A DNA stretch of 64,000 nucleotides from Diprion similis (Eukaryota > Arthropoda > Insecta > Hymenoptera > Diprionidae), in the NCBI RefSeq assembly GCF_021155765.1, contig NC_060108.1:18811025-18875024 (forward strand), in the 5' to 3' direction. This document shows positions 38,311 to 50,582 of this stretch, in pieces. Below the pieces are notes generated by a model. That model was not told the DNA's origin, searched no databases, and saw only the letters and a list, made by a program, of their open reading frames with translations. The first letter of the stretch is position 1. Every line of letters begins with the position of its first letter. The position numbers and the translations under genes are program-made.

Positions 38311-39579
38311 TCAATTAGTTCTTAATTGATAGTCTCCGTTCTGCGTTATGTACCTCACCCAAGGCAGAGCCTGGTAACCACTCTTTTCAATAATTTTCAA
38401 ATATCTGACTTGAATACCAGAGGTAGTGAAGTATGGAATCTCAAACTTGACCTGAATCGGTGGCTTGCCTTCGACATCTTCTCCAACGACAGAAGGCAGC
38501 CCAAAATGCGCTCTCATTAGGTACTCCTTTCCGCCAGGAAATGATTTGATAGACCACGTGATCGCACTCTGTTCCGGGGAATATTTCACACTGCCTATGG
38601 TAGTCTTGAATTTTGGTGAATCGGCGTCGTTTGGCACTGGAATGACTATCTCCACGTTGTTGGCAGTCGATCTTCTCTTAAATTGCGATCGAGCCTTGAT
38701 CATGTATTCAACACGGCTGTGAGCGTGACGCTCTATCACAGACTCGATCCAAATAAGTGGCTTGACGTGAGTATTGAGCCGATAAGACATCAACTCAAAC
38801 TCTCCGTCGGGTGGTATGAAGGAAATGGTCCTGTCGTTCTCGAATCTTGAAAGCCTGACGCACTGATGGAACTTGACATCCTCCAGCTCAACGGACTTGG
38901 ACTTTCCACGACCTGTCGACTCGAACAAAACCTTGTCGTTTAGTCCCAGACGCAGCTCAGGCATTCCAGATAGGTAAACTCGCATTTTAATCGCGCCGAC
39001 TATCTCGCTACTCAAAACATTCCCGTTTGCATTAGCCAAAAGATTTACCGACTCTATGACATCGAGGAAAACCTCATTTTTGCGATACTTAATGCCTTCG
39101 GATCTCCATGATACGGCGTTGGTTACCGCCATAGGTATTCTTGGCTGTATTTCAAGCTTGTGGCCCTCCTGAGTTATGTACTCCTGCAGAATTTTACTGT
39201 CCGTCGTCTGGGGGTAGCCAAAGTCCAAAAGCTCATCTAGGAGCTCGTAAATCACAACGAAGTTGTCTCTGATGCTCTCTTCCTCGAGCTCTTTGAAGTA
39301 CTCCTGCATTACTTGGACTACTTTGTGGAGAAATACAAATACAAGTGAGATGTTAGCGTTCTTTCTTGTCGTAGATACAATGTACAGATTGTTGTACTTT
39401 ATATATGAGTAAGTGCACTCAGGGGTTTGGATAATGGGCGTGAGATTGCACTCCTCTTCTCTCTCCATCACCAGAGGCATGAACTTCTCAATAACCCCAG
39501 TCTCAATGTCACCGCGGTAGTTTCTCGATATGAGAACCTTCCCCTTCACATCTAGAATGTAGATGGCGGAGGTCGACAT
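38311..39579 (-). CDS. AP-1mu: AP-1 complex subunit mu (clathrin adaptor medium chain)
   Basis: This encodes the medium chain of the AP-1 clathrin adaptor, which works at the trans-Golgi network and endosomes and reads tyrosine-based YxxPhi sorting signals on cargo. The frame is complete at 422 residues, the usual length of the family. Residues 1 to about 140 form the longin-like N-terminal domain (start MSTSAIYILDVKGK). About 168-421 form the mu homology domain, with family landmarks WRSEGIKYRKNEVFLDV, SGMPELRLGLND, FIPPDGEFELMSYR and the C-terminal GYQALPWVRYIT. The coding sequence has no intron. A CCAG|GTGC acceptor-like site lies about 23 bases before the ATG, so a 5' untranslated exon upstream is likely (donor-like CTCGAG|GTAATA near 40,637). 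There is no adjacent poly(A) tract, which argues against a recent processed copy. Confidence 0.98.
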   Translation of the reverse strand: MSTSAIYILDVKGKVLISRNYRGDIETGVIEKFMPLVMEREEECNLTPIIQTPECTYSYIKYNNLYIVSTTRKNANISLVFVFLHKVVQVMQEYFKELEEESIRDNFVVIYELLDELLDFGYPQTTDSKILQEYITQEGHKLEIQPRIPMAVTNAVSWRSEGIKYRKNEVFLDVIESVNLLANANGNVLSSEIVGAIKMRVYLSGMPELRLGLNDKVLFESTGRGKSKSVELEDVKFHQCVRLSRFENDRTISFIPPDGEFELMSYRLNTHVKPLIWIESVIERHAHSRVEYMIKARSQFKRRSTANNVEIVIPVPNDADSPKFKTTIGSVKYSPEQSAITWSIKSFPGGKEYLMRAHFGLPSVVGEDVEGKPPIQVKFEIPYFTTSGIQVRYLKIIEKSGYQALPWVRYITQNGDYQLRTN

Positions 39580-42127
39580 AGTGATGATTTTATCTTACGC
39601 ACCTGGAATTCAATAAGCAACACTTAGGAGTGATTTGCTATCAATAGCTTGCCACATAGAAGTGGATAAAATGACTAATGAATGACTTATGATAGTAATT
39701 GTATTTTTCATACAATGAAAGAAAAAGAGTTAAGAATTTTTTTGATTAGTAAGCATTTATGTAATACTCACAATGTTTGTTTACTATATTTACACGTTGT
39801 TTTGTGAAACGTAGATTGTAAATGTACGGATATGCTGGATATTAGTCAACTTGTTAAATAAGATAAGCTCAATTAAAAAGATAATTTCACACAGTTTAAA
39901 CTTTTCACTGCTTTACCAATTTTTCCAAATGAATTTATTAAATTATTATATTAAAAAGTGTATATTAATCTCACCGGAGACGTGACAGATTCTTATTCGA
40001 TTTTTTTACAGCCTTGCCATCGCTCAATACAGCAAATACTTCAGTGAGTGAATTTTTAAAAACTCTATTCATTTAAATTGATCACATTAATTCAGCTCAT
40101 AGAGTGAAAAATTTGGAACAGAAATGAGTGAATTCCTTGAAATGAAGTTTCACGAAATTACATTCAAGACTTCAAGTTTCATGCGTGATAAAATCATATT
40201 GAACTCTTCAGATCAAGAATACTAAATGAATAATCTAACTAGAAAATAGGAATGTAACTGGCGACAGCTGTAAATTAAACAAAATTTCAGCAGACTTGAG
40301 CAGTGTCAGATCAAAAAAAGTAACTCAAATAGTGAGTTAAAGAAAAAAAGTGACTACAGTGAGAAATCTAAATAATTTCCACCACCCGTGAAGATTTGAA
40401 GGTTAAGTCTATCGTTTCCTATTGAAACAATAAAAACTACGTTACAAACGTGAACAAAAACCATTCAAATAATGTAACTGACATTTTTTCACAGAAAACA
40501 AATGCGCAATTAGCGATAATCGAATTCCGTAAGGATAGAAAGACGAGGCCGAAAACTGTCAAGGAGGACGACACGGTTCGTTCCAAACGGTAAATTTCAC
40601 CAAAGGAATTGGAATAGGGTATGAAAAATGTTATTACCTCGAGAAGTGAATGTCTTTGACGTATCTCTCAGAGGCAATCTCGTGCCGATATGCCGACGTT
40701 GTATGACTGAAGTGTCTATTACTCAAGTAAAAACAGAACGCGAGCACTTGCTCGTCGCCATTCCACCTGCCAGTCTGCCACTGTGGACCGGTGCGAAGCT
40801 ATCGACGTGTCTGACTCGCGACGAGCGCAGGCGTACCAACGTAAAGGTCGTAGGCGAGCTATCGATCCCGACACTGGTACCAATCGTTCGAAATTTGAAA
40901 GCGTTCGAATCCTCAAATTATACAATCTGCAAATATCAGTAAGGCGTATGAATATTCGAGGGAATCGTTCAGGTATTTATCGGCCGGCTGACTATGCGAG
41001 TGAAAATAGAATCCCGAGGAAATATTTCCGCTGATATATCGCGGTTGAGGATAATGGAAAGACCGTTTCAATCGTTTTTTATTCTCCCGGGATTCGATAA
41101 AACTGCCAATATTACAGTCCGCTCTCCGTCTCCCCGTTCATCGTGTGAAATAGCTGGCTATAAAATGGCTAACAAAGCGCCAACTTTGCGCATTGTTGCA
41201 GAAACTTCACCCACATACGTCTGTTTTCTCAAACAATTTTCAGGCACCCTTCCAACCTATCTTATACGATACTCCACGCCACAATAGAATAGTTATACGT
41301 TCACGTCGTTTTAGATCATGGTTCGATCTAACTCTGAAGCTTATATCGTATACTTTATTGTCAACTTCACAGCAAATCTTCAAACGTATTACACATACAT
41401 ATATGTATAGCGCTTCATTACGTATTTATATTTAGATACATTATATATTAAAAAGAAACCGATGAGTGCATGTGCAAATGATCAAAGCTTCTTGTTTCTT
41501 CGCGTTATTATTATAGGTTATTGTATATACAGGATCCCATGTATATGCAACCAAGATGTTTAATTTTGTTAATGCAACTTTGAATATAATCAGCGAGTTC
41601 GAAGATCGATGACTCGACCTGTAATATATCTATAGGTATAAGTGCGGGATCGTAAAGTTTCCTCGCGGCACAAGAGTTGCCACAACGAATTACGTTAGTT
41701 GCATCTTCCACAACTTCCGAACGTTTCCGATTACTGTATCGCGTAAAATATCCGTCAGGATAAACTTCATCCACGTACCACTTTCTGTTCCAGATTCCCT
41801 CCAGACACGCGAACCGTGTGCCACAAAATGATAACTTATTCAACATGTTACTAGACCAATTTAACTCCATGACGTCGAAGCACTAGAACCTCTCTTAGCA
41901 CGTTTCTTGCTATATATATACATATATATAGATATATACATAAGAGGTAAGCCTCACCGCTCATGTTGATTAATTAATTATATACCCGAAGACTTGGAAC
42001 GCGAAGAAACAAAAACAAATTGTTAATTTGTATGTTATAGCCCAAGTCGCAAGGCAGAGTAATGAGCGTGAAATGTTCCTACATCAGGCTACAGCTCGAG
42101 GCTTCTGGGGCCAGGTTGAATAATTGA
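39580..42127. other. Upstream region shared by AP-1 mu and neuroligin
   Basis: This 2.5-kb stretch separates two divergently transcribed genes, so both promoters probably lie in it. I place an AP-1 mu 5' untranslated exon around 40,638-40,950 on weak splice evidence. Plus-strand frames in the same place (40,628-41,287) show no domain. A 119-codon orphan frame sits at 41,511-41,870 (separate entry). A TA-rich repeat lies at 41,913-41,940. Confidence 0.5.
41511..41870 (-). CDS. Orphan 119-codon open reading frame
   Basis: This is a complete ATG-to-TAA frame on the minus strand without an obvious simple repeat. The product has seven cysteines, several in CG or GC contexts, and a short piece (YPDGY) that also occurs in the UHRF1 protein of this window, which I regard as chance. 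There is no signal peptide or transmembrane segment, and I recognise no family. It sits about 260 bases upstream of the neuroligin start on the opposite strand. It may be a small lineage-specific gene, an untranslated exon, or a chance frame. Confidence 0.2.
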   Translation of the reverse strand: MELNWSSNMLNKLSFCGTRFACLEGIWNRKWYVDEVYPDGYFTRYSNRKRSEVVEDATNVIRCGNSCAARKLYDPALIPIDILQVESSIFELADYIQSCINKIKHLGCIYMGSCIYNNL

Positions 42128-45100
42128 TTGTTGTTTACGGGATGGTGGTTGCTGACAAATGCTGCAATGCCACTGCGATGCCAGCCGGCGGCCGGGGTGC
42201 TGCTGGCTTCGGTACTGAGAGCAACCTTCCTCAACATTTTAAATCACCTCATAATATTCGCCTCGATAACATTCATCGCCTCGAGCAGCTCCCAGTCTCC
42301 GACTCGTTACGCCTCCCGAATCGTCGAGACCAAGAGCGGACAGATAAGGGGAATCCTGCAGGTTTGTCCCCAGTGCGATAAATAATAATCTCCCTCCTGA
42401 AGGAATTCAAATTGCGAGCCAGCCATTTTGGCATCAATTCATTCCACTTACATAAAGGAATGGGGGGGGGGTCGGATTTTTCAGGAACCTAACGGTCGAC
42501 ACCTGGACCCGGTCGAAGTCTTCCGCGGCATTCCGTACGCGGCGCCCCCCGTAGAAAAGCTCCGTTTCAGATCGCCGAGGCCCCCGTTGACTTGGGCCGG
42601 TGTCAAGCTCGCGGATACCTTTGGCTTAGTTTGTCCCCAAAACTACCCGGACGTAACTAATCGAACCATTGCTCTGGGGACTATGCCACGTGGAAGATTT
42701 CTCCAGCTGAAACGCCTTCTTCCGCTGCTCGGGAATCAAAGCGAAGATTGTCTCTTCTTGAACCTCTACATACCTGGAAGCGGTAGTTATATACACATAA
42801 ATTGCATTCTAGATTATAATTCATGCCGCTCGTATGACGAACGATCTTCGTTACGATTGAAAACTGATTTCGTGTATGTCTTTCAAAACTTTTTGCCGAC
42901 CACTGTGAGAATTTGAAAAATAGATTGTGAACAGTATATAGGTACTTACGTTATAGTGGAATAGTATGGATTACCACATTTTTGGTCACAATCAGATATA
43001 TTTGCTTCGATGAAGCTATAGAAATTTGGGAAAAGGTAATATGAAGATTTGTGAGTGAGTTCAGATAATACCGTGAGAACTTTCAAGTACGTTATTTGAA
43101 AATTCGTATTTGATTTGATTTGAATTCGCTCTGATCCTATATTAAAAATTCTAAATAAAGAACGTGCCATATCGTCTTACACATGATCAGGTTCCCGAGG
43201 ACTCGAGGCACCCTACGCAGTGATCGTTTACGTACACGGTGAGAGCTTTGAATGGGGTTCTGGGAATCCCTACGACGGCTCGGTATTGGCAAGTGCTGGC
43301 CACGTGATCGTCGTAACACTGAACTACCGGCTTGGTATATTAGGTACATATTGCACTTGACAATGGGGTTATAATATATAATAAAGGCATCTACTGTTAA
43401 GCGTATTCTATTATGTGGTGCAAATATTTCCAATGTTTTAAGGATTCCTAAGGACTCGTCCTGGTCCAGACACCACGGACGGTTCCGGGGGTAATCTCGC
43501 TCTCAAGGACATTGCCATGGGGCTCCGATGGGTGCGCGATAACATCGGCGCCTTTGGCGGTGACCCGACCAGAATCACCCTAGTTGGACACGACACGGGG
43601 GCGGCACTCGCCAATCTCCTACTTCTGGCGCCCTACGGCAAAGGTATAAAACGTAAATTGCTCCTACAACGCGGGTTATCTCGGGGAAACTATGTTATAT
43701 TATAATAATTAGAAATGCTCGCGGAGTTTATGCCGTACACAATATAAACTATATTTAAAGAGATTTCGAGACTTACAATTAAGTACGAAAGCATGATAGA
43801 GTAAAACGGACATATAAACTTGAAGTACATAAAAAAAACAATTTGTTGGACTAGTACAAAAAAATGTTGGATAAACTTTTTTATATTATAGCAAACCTAT
43901 AACTCTTTCTATCATTCAATAAACTCTTTCAACTTTTTACCGAACGTTTTGACAACGTGCCATGCTTGCATAATTTTTACTGTAGCAGAGTTAACTGAGT
44001 CCACTAAAATTTTCTATTTGTTTTGCCTTCTGGCTCGTTCTCCAAAGTTCCATGCAAGTTAAAAATTTACGGTACCTAACGTCAGCTGAATATCGTGAGA
44101 GCGAAATCTGAAATATTCCCGCAATGTAGACGACGAATCCCGAGGGAAGATTAAATTCTACTTATTTTTACGCGAGTACAAAAATGTACGGATCCTCTAC
44201 AATGGTGCGACAGACTGGTGGATGTACAGTTATTCACAAAGTAATATATAGGTAGACCACCATTTCCCGTACATCCGGCTGTAAAGAATTACGGCAAACA
44301 GCTTACAACTCTGACTGCTCTCCGGTGTACCACGAGTACTTCCGGTACTCTTCCGGCGGATCCGCTCAGCTTTCTCTTGATTCCATCTTGGTCGGAATCT
44401 GCTTTGTTTTATGGTCCTATTCGTTACTATCCTTCAGTTTTTATAATCGCGTAACTCAGTTCTTGCACAAAAGCTGCTTCAGCTGGTTGACAAATAAAAT
44501 ATTTAACGTGAACGTACGTTAATAAAGTACGTTATGTGTAATTGTTCATTTTCCAGGTTTGTTTCATCGGCTGGTTCTCCTCAGCGGTTCCGCCCTTAGC
44601 CCCTGGGCAGCAGTGCACGAGCCGGACGATTTGAGGGTAAAAATTGGGGAGCAATTCGAATGTCCAGTTGAAACCGAAGCCGACATTGCCGATTGCCTTC
44701 GCGAAGTTCCCTTACAAAATCTAATGGAAGTAGAACTACCCGAAACAAGGTATAATAATAGTTGATTCCCATCGTGTGAACGGGTTCCTGAATCATTAAT
44801 TGAGTTGAAGCGGTTCTATTCGTTGTTTAAAAAAATGCTCGGTTTTATGCTAGGTTCATGCCGCGGATTGGTCCCGGGTTACCGATCGACATGAACAGCC
44901 CTGATCCAAGCCACGACATGGAGAGAGACAGCGGTAGCTTTGTGACGATTCCACTGATCCTCGGCGTTACGACGGCCGAGAGTTACCTCGACTTCAACGC
45001 GAACGATATCCAGTATGGATTTGAGGAGGAGCAGAGAAATCGAGTGCTCCGAACGTTCGTCCGCAACGCGTACGTCTACCACTTGAACGAGATATTCTCG

Positions 45101-46720
45101 GCTGTGAGAAACGAGTATACGGACTGGGACAAGCCTGTCCTACACCCAATTAACATACGAGACTCGACGATGGAGGCACTGAGTGACGGCCACACCGTGG
45201 CTCCGTTGATGAGGGTCGCCTTTTATCACGCGAGGAGGGGTGCCAAGACCTTTTTCTACCATTTCAACTATCTAACAAAAGACAGCGATTACGTGCAGGC
45301 AAGTTAAACAACAGGATATGGATAGTAAAATTGCGTCGATGCTGAAATCCACAAAATTAAGTAGATTATATCGAAGGTGTATACGGAACACTTTATAATA
45401 TTCATTTTTTCCAGCGACTGGGAAGCGTAAGGGGCGAGGATATACCCTACGTGTTTGGACTCCCACTTGTATCCGGAGGTACCTTTTTCCCTCAGAACTA
45501 CAGCCGCCAGGATCAGGGCGTCGCCGAGGCTGTTCTTACATTTTTTTCAAACTTTGCCAAAACCGGAAACCCCAACGAACCGCGAAACGTCGACTCGGTG
45601 GATTATGGGACAGCCAAAGAGAAGACCAGGTTTCGAGGCCTGACATGGGAGCAGTACGAAACGGGATCGCAACAGTATCTTACGATAGGTAAAAGTGGGC
45701 CGCACTAATCCATCATCAATTATCATTTTTCTCGATTACTCATTATAGATATATACAATTGAAATAAAATTGAGTTCGAAATACGTTACAAGTTGAAAAT
45801 AAAATTCACAATTTTCTCAGCTCTCAAACCGAAAATGAAGAGCCACTATCGGGGACATAAAATGGCAGTGTGGCTAAACCTGATACCACAATTGCACCAA
45901 CCTGGAGATGACGACGTGACAATGCGGCATCATCATTTCCGAGAGAGAGGAGACCACCTCTACGCGGGTGTGTATAAAAATATTTCAGTAAACATTATTC
46001 GTCGTGCGATTAAAGTCTGAACTCAAAAACTAATATGATGACGTGATATTTGTCTCAGGACCAGTGCGCGACGAGTGGCACACACCGATACTTCTTCCCG
46101 GTAACACAGTGACGACATCTCTGTCGACGACTGAATGCAGCTCGACGATTGGCGAAGACGCGACATCCGAGATCGGGTCACCGGCTAGCGGCGTGATAGA
46201 GGGCGAGGAGAGAGTCAGGGAGAGACACGACGAGACGGAGCTTCTTCAGAGACTGGCGTCTCGCCATTACTACAGCACAACAACTGCCCTGGCGATAACC
46301 GTCGGAGTTGGATGCATCCTTTTGATACTGAACATGATGATATTTGCTGGTATTTACTATCAGAGAGATAGAGAGAAAAAAAGAGCGGCTAGCGAGTGCA
46401 GCCCTAACGGTCATCAAGAGTCTGTTCCCATGACGACGCGGCCCTCATCGCGCGACTCAAACGAGGACACGAGGTCCGAGGAGCCGCCACCCTCGTACAC
46501 AACCCTGGCACGGTCCAGTCCCCCGCCACCCTCGTCTACCATGCCAGAGCAACGGCTTCTTCGGGACGAAAGTCTGAGAAAAAACGTGAGGATCGTTAAG
46601 GAGCATGGAACTCATCCCCAGAAGGATCCTGTACCACCTAAACCACCCACGAGGACGACTAGTTCTTTGACTACTACCGGCATTAAGAAAAGAGTTCAGA
46701 TTCAAGAAATATCTGTATAG
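42128..46720 (+). CDS. Nlg: Neuroligin (cholinesterase-like synaptic adhesion receptor)
   Basis: This encodes a postsynaptic adhesion receptor of the neuroligin family, which binds presynaptic neurexin. Nine coding exons join in frame: 42,128-42,361; 42,485-42,782; 43,191-43,343; 43,443-43,643; 44,557-44,749; 44,854-45,298; 45,415-45,688; 45,821-45,967; 46,059-46,720, giving 868 residues. A hydrophobic signal or anchor segment lies at about residues 36-53. The esterase-like domain starts near [27 protein letters not shown] and contains [12 protein letters not shown] and NYRLGILGF. The nucleophile elbow reads GHDTG (277-281) instead of GxSxG, so it should be catalytically inactive, as in other neuroligins. 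One transmembrane helix lies at about 725-747; the tail is Pro/Ser-rich and ends EISV. The intron after 45,298 uses a GC donor. The N-terminal start is uncertain; a second in-frame Met is at residue 14. Confidence 0.96.
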
Positions 46721-47436
46721 CATTAGGGGTTGCCCTCCGCGGAGGGCAACTCCAGCTGTTCCGTAAAACGTGTTACTTTTGTGGAATCACGATTTTAACA
46801 GAGGTTTCGTAACCTGCACCCTTACACGCCTATGCGGAAATTGAGGGACGGAATTTCTCGCGAGTGTTGCAGACTGCAGATTTCACAGTGAATTAGACCG
46901 TGTATACAATTACATGGATTCAGGCTCTTCGGAACGAGCAACCAGGACAGTAAAAAATGGTCTTTCTCGTGAGCATCGTGAGGTATCACATATTTCATAA
47001 TAATAGACACTGAAATCATACGTGATAATACGTGATATGTATGCCAAAGAAGAATGTATAAAAATCTTTTCCCTCCCAGTTCAAAGCCATATTGATCATG
47101 AGCTGTCCGCGATATAGGTATAAACTATAAAGCCTAGCTCCGTTAAATTTATTCTAAAATAATACAGTTGATATTACTGTAATTTAGAAGCGTAGCGTTT
47201 ATTCTACTGTATCTGGAAAATTATCCATTGATCAAGGGAACTGCGTATTATATACGGATAACCCAATATGTATCTGTACTTCGAAGTAACGAAGCTATTA
47301 CAAAAGATTGTGAAACCAAAGTTGGCATCACAGCTCCCACTTCGTGTATTTAGTCGAGTCGATGTGTATCATGAATTACACACGAGTTACTCGTCAAAAT
47401 TGAATTTAAAAAAATTGTATCTATGCATACGACTGG

Positions 47437-47442
47437 AATAAA
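47437..47442 (+). terminator. AATAAA polyadenylation signal, neuroligin
   Basis: First canonical hexamer in the neuroligin strand after its stop codon that is followed by AT-rich sequence; a second lies at 47,495-47,500. Which is used is not shown. Confidence 0.5.
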
Positions 47443-49537
47443 ATATCATTCGATTTGTAAATTTCACGGTAGATCATACGGTAATATTGTAATTAATAAA
47501 TACAAATTTATAAGTAAGTGCAGCATGATTTTACACATTAAAAATATTTTCATTCCAGGTACCTACTTGCGGAAAAATTCTACAAAAATGTCCTAACCTT
47601 TAACGGTTTATCTACACGAGCTATAACATTATTTAATCCATAAAGCGGACTGTACTAACTTTATTGTTTGCAATCACACCATGTTTAGTTCCCCAACAGA
47701 CGTGTGTACCCGTATATCAGTTCAATCGTTGGAGATTTAACGCAAAGAGTAGCAACATTCATGTTCATAAATATACTAAGATTTTTAATCATATCATGCT
47801 CTCCTCCCCATGAATAATTCGTTAAGAAGTCGCTAACGGCAACGAATCCGATTCTTGAATTTAACATCAAAGTTAATGTCATTCGTTATTTAAACAAGAA
47901 CTAGAATCTCAAACTGTTGGGCGCTATTTACGGGCACGTAAGTTACCGCGATTCAATATCAAGTAAACATGTCAGGCCAAGAGCCACAAGATATCGCGCC
48001 AAGAGGTAGTCGGATCAAAGGCGAATAGAGCGTCGAACGGTGTGATGTGTGAATGTAAGTATGAATGGGTATGCGACGTGGATGAAGGAAAGCCCCACCC
48101 ACCTTGTTATCGTAACATTTACTTTATTAGCCATCTGGATACCTGTTTTCCAGTTACCACAAGGGCGACCATCTTGATCTGCAGCGAAATCTGTGATTAC
48201 AGACTCTTGAATCAAGATGTTCGCCTGATACCAAGTTGATATTTGCTACCTCAAATTGCGCCCGAAATGTCTTCTGAAAACTGACGTTGGTAATAGGAAT
48301 TTTCAGGAACGATGCTGGTTAGTGTCGCCATCTTTGATCTATAAAACTCTGAGATTTGATAATACGAAAAAACGTACGGAGGTGTGTAACTGCCATGTGC
48401 TCGGTTTGAACGGTGATAAGGAATTCTGGGAAATACAATCTCGTCATACTTAGGTTTATATCATAAATTCAGTTTCTAGAATTCATTGATTCGATTATGG
48501 AAGAGTAATTTTCATTGAATCAGCATTGGCGTATGGAAATCCGGAAACTGGTATACTTGGGAAACGATTCCCGATTCGTTTATCCAGTAAACGTGTCATC
48601 TCTGAATGTTTAAATCTTATTCATCGATGATTGAGATTAAACTGTCAAGATCAACAATAATATCGTAAGATGGAATTTTAAATTCACTGAAATTTGAATA
48701 ACTATTTTCAAGGAATAGTTCTCATCTCCAATACCATCAAAGTACGTCCTTATTATTATATAGCGATCAGTCGACGCATACATAATATACATATGTAGCA
48801 ATTTTGCCGGGAGATCGCAAAACAGATGGAGACCAGACAACGAAATAGCACTTTAAAAATCATGCAACTTACCCATGCCGTGTTGCAATCATCTCTGCAC
48901 AGGATATTATAATTACCGCGAGATGCTTCGTCGTCATCGGAGGTCCGACAGAAAGTGCGGGAGTCAAAGCAACTGGAATAAAATTTGAATGTTTCACTTA
49001 CTTTATTCGCGTATTATCCGTTGAAATTTGGCAACGCTGTATAAATTTGCAACGTTGCCAGATCACTCAGCTGCTTTTTGAGACCATAAAATTTCATCTA
49101 TTTTCGATATATAATTATCAATATCTCATTTAGTATGTACTTTTATTCAAAAACCTTAACACGTATCATTAATTCAAACTTTCTTTAAGAACTGTAGTGA
49201 GTTTTACACTAGTTCAACTTTTTATTATCTCGTTATATAGAAGACAAAAACTTTGGAAATTTTAGTTTACAATCACTTGGCTCTGAAGTTGTGAATCGCT
49301 GTGAAACTTCAGAACAGCATTCAAGAGATCAAACTTAATCAACGTGCCATATTTCAACAAATTTTAACTTTTTATTATTGTACCACTAGACTATTCTTAT
49401 AAGCTTATATTATTCTAGTATACAGCTATCAAAATATTCAGTGAATTCTTTGCGCAGAAGTACTTTTCGCTACAATTTCGAACAAAAAAAATCACGTTTT
49501 ATAATCGATATGAAAATAATTGTACATACATATGAAT

Positions 49538-49645
49538 TTGGGTTGGAGATTTTTTCGTCGGATCCAAGTCAAAAAAGCTTGATTGCTTTAAAATGAATTT
49601 ATTCTCCTCATTGACTTGGATCCGACGGAAAAATCTCCAACCCAA
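49538..49645. repeat. Inverted repeat, 35-bp arms with one mismatch
   Basis: The left arm 49,538-49,572 (TTGGGTTGGAGATTTTTT ...) and right arm 49,611-49,645 are reverse complements apart from one base; the loop is 38 bases and AT-rich. Both arms contain CGTCGGATCCAAGTCAA or its complement. It may be a very short MITE or a stable hairpin. Confidence 0.8.
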
Positions 49646-50582
49646 CATACCATGTCACCGGTCACGAATTTCAACAAACTGATACACATGAATGCAGTTT
49701 GCGTAACAGATTAATCTACCTTGACATCCGCTGCACAGATGGGATGAAAACTTCAGAGAAGCTAGAGTTCACCACTGTATTGCAGGTTTCTATATTATTC
49801 AACATTAAAAACAAGACAACCCGGCATGATTCGGAAGCTGAGCAACAAGTGACGGTATGGCGTCTCGGCCTTCGATTGTTTTTCTGATACAAATTACCAA
49901 GGTCATTGGTCATGTTTACATTCACAATTTATTATAGGTATCAGAGCAATTTCCACATCAAAAACTGTTAAAAATATAGTCAAATATTACTTTGATGAAA
50001 CAGGTATTGATTAAGACTCAAATTTCAAGAATTTTATTCCAAATTAGAGTGGATGTTCCAACTACATCTAATATTGATTGTAAGTGCTAGGCGTCGTGGC
50101 ATAAAAATTGTTCATGTTTGAATAGAAAATTAGAATGTTGTTGCATATTTACACTCACAGTCAGCTTATGTTTAACATTTTATGTTGATACTGTGATCAA
50201 GGCATAGCTTTCGCGAATTCCCCACGTGCCGACGTCGCGTTTGAAACTGGTAATAGGCCGATCTTCTAGCTCGTCGAAGGTTAACGACCAATCGCGATAG
50301 AACAGCCCTCGGATCGAGCGTTATGGAACGCCTTCTATGCGGTGGCGACATCTTTGCCGACTTTTAAGAACTACGTCACACCGCAACAAAATAATCACTA
50401 CATCAAATTATCTGTACATACCTACTATGCACAATGTATCTCATGGTGTAGGTTCGTTCCTTCGAAAGAACGCAACGCACCACACATTAGACCGGTGTTA
50501 AATGTCACATACATCAGCTGTTTTCAAGTTTTTAATGCTATCAGCTTTAGTTCGAAATATTCATCTATTAGGGTGCAGTACA

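Larger units (their letters stand above)
46721..50582. other. Neuroligin 3' region and intergenic DNA
   Basis: The first 700-800 bases are probably neuroligin 3' untranslated region. AATAAA signals occur at 47,437-47,442 and 47,495-47,500. Beyond that I see no gene up to CutA. Small frames at 48,042-48,453 and 49,699-49,887 have no family resemblance. A 35-bp-arm inverted repeat lies at 49,538-49,645. The last 370 bases (about 50,215-50,580) are richer in CG and probably hold the CutA promoter and 5' end. Confidence 0.5.

Noticed and set aside
40628-41287. Plus-strand frames upstream of AP-1 mu
   Set aside because: No domain, overlapping alternative frames, and located where the AP-1 mu promoter and 5' UTR should be.
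43700-44550. Possible intronic microRNA in the largest neuroligin intron
   Set aside because: Some insect neuroligin genes host miR-932, as I recall, but no such mature sequence or clear hairpin is visible here.
48150-48225. Short inverted match GCGACCATCTTGAT / ATCAAGATGTTCGC
   Set aside because: Fourteen bases with a mismatch is within chance for this much sequence.
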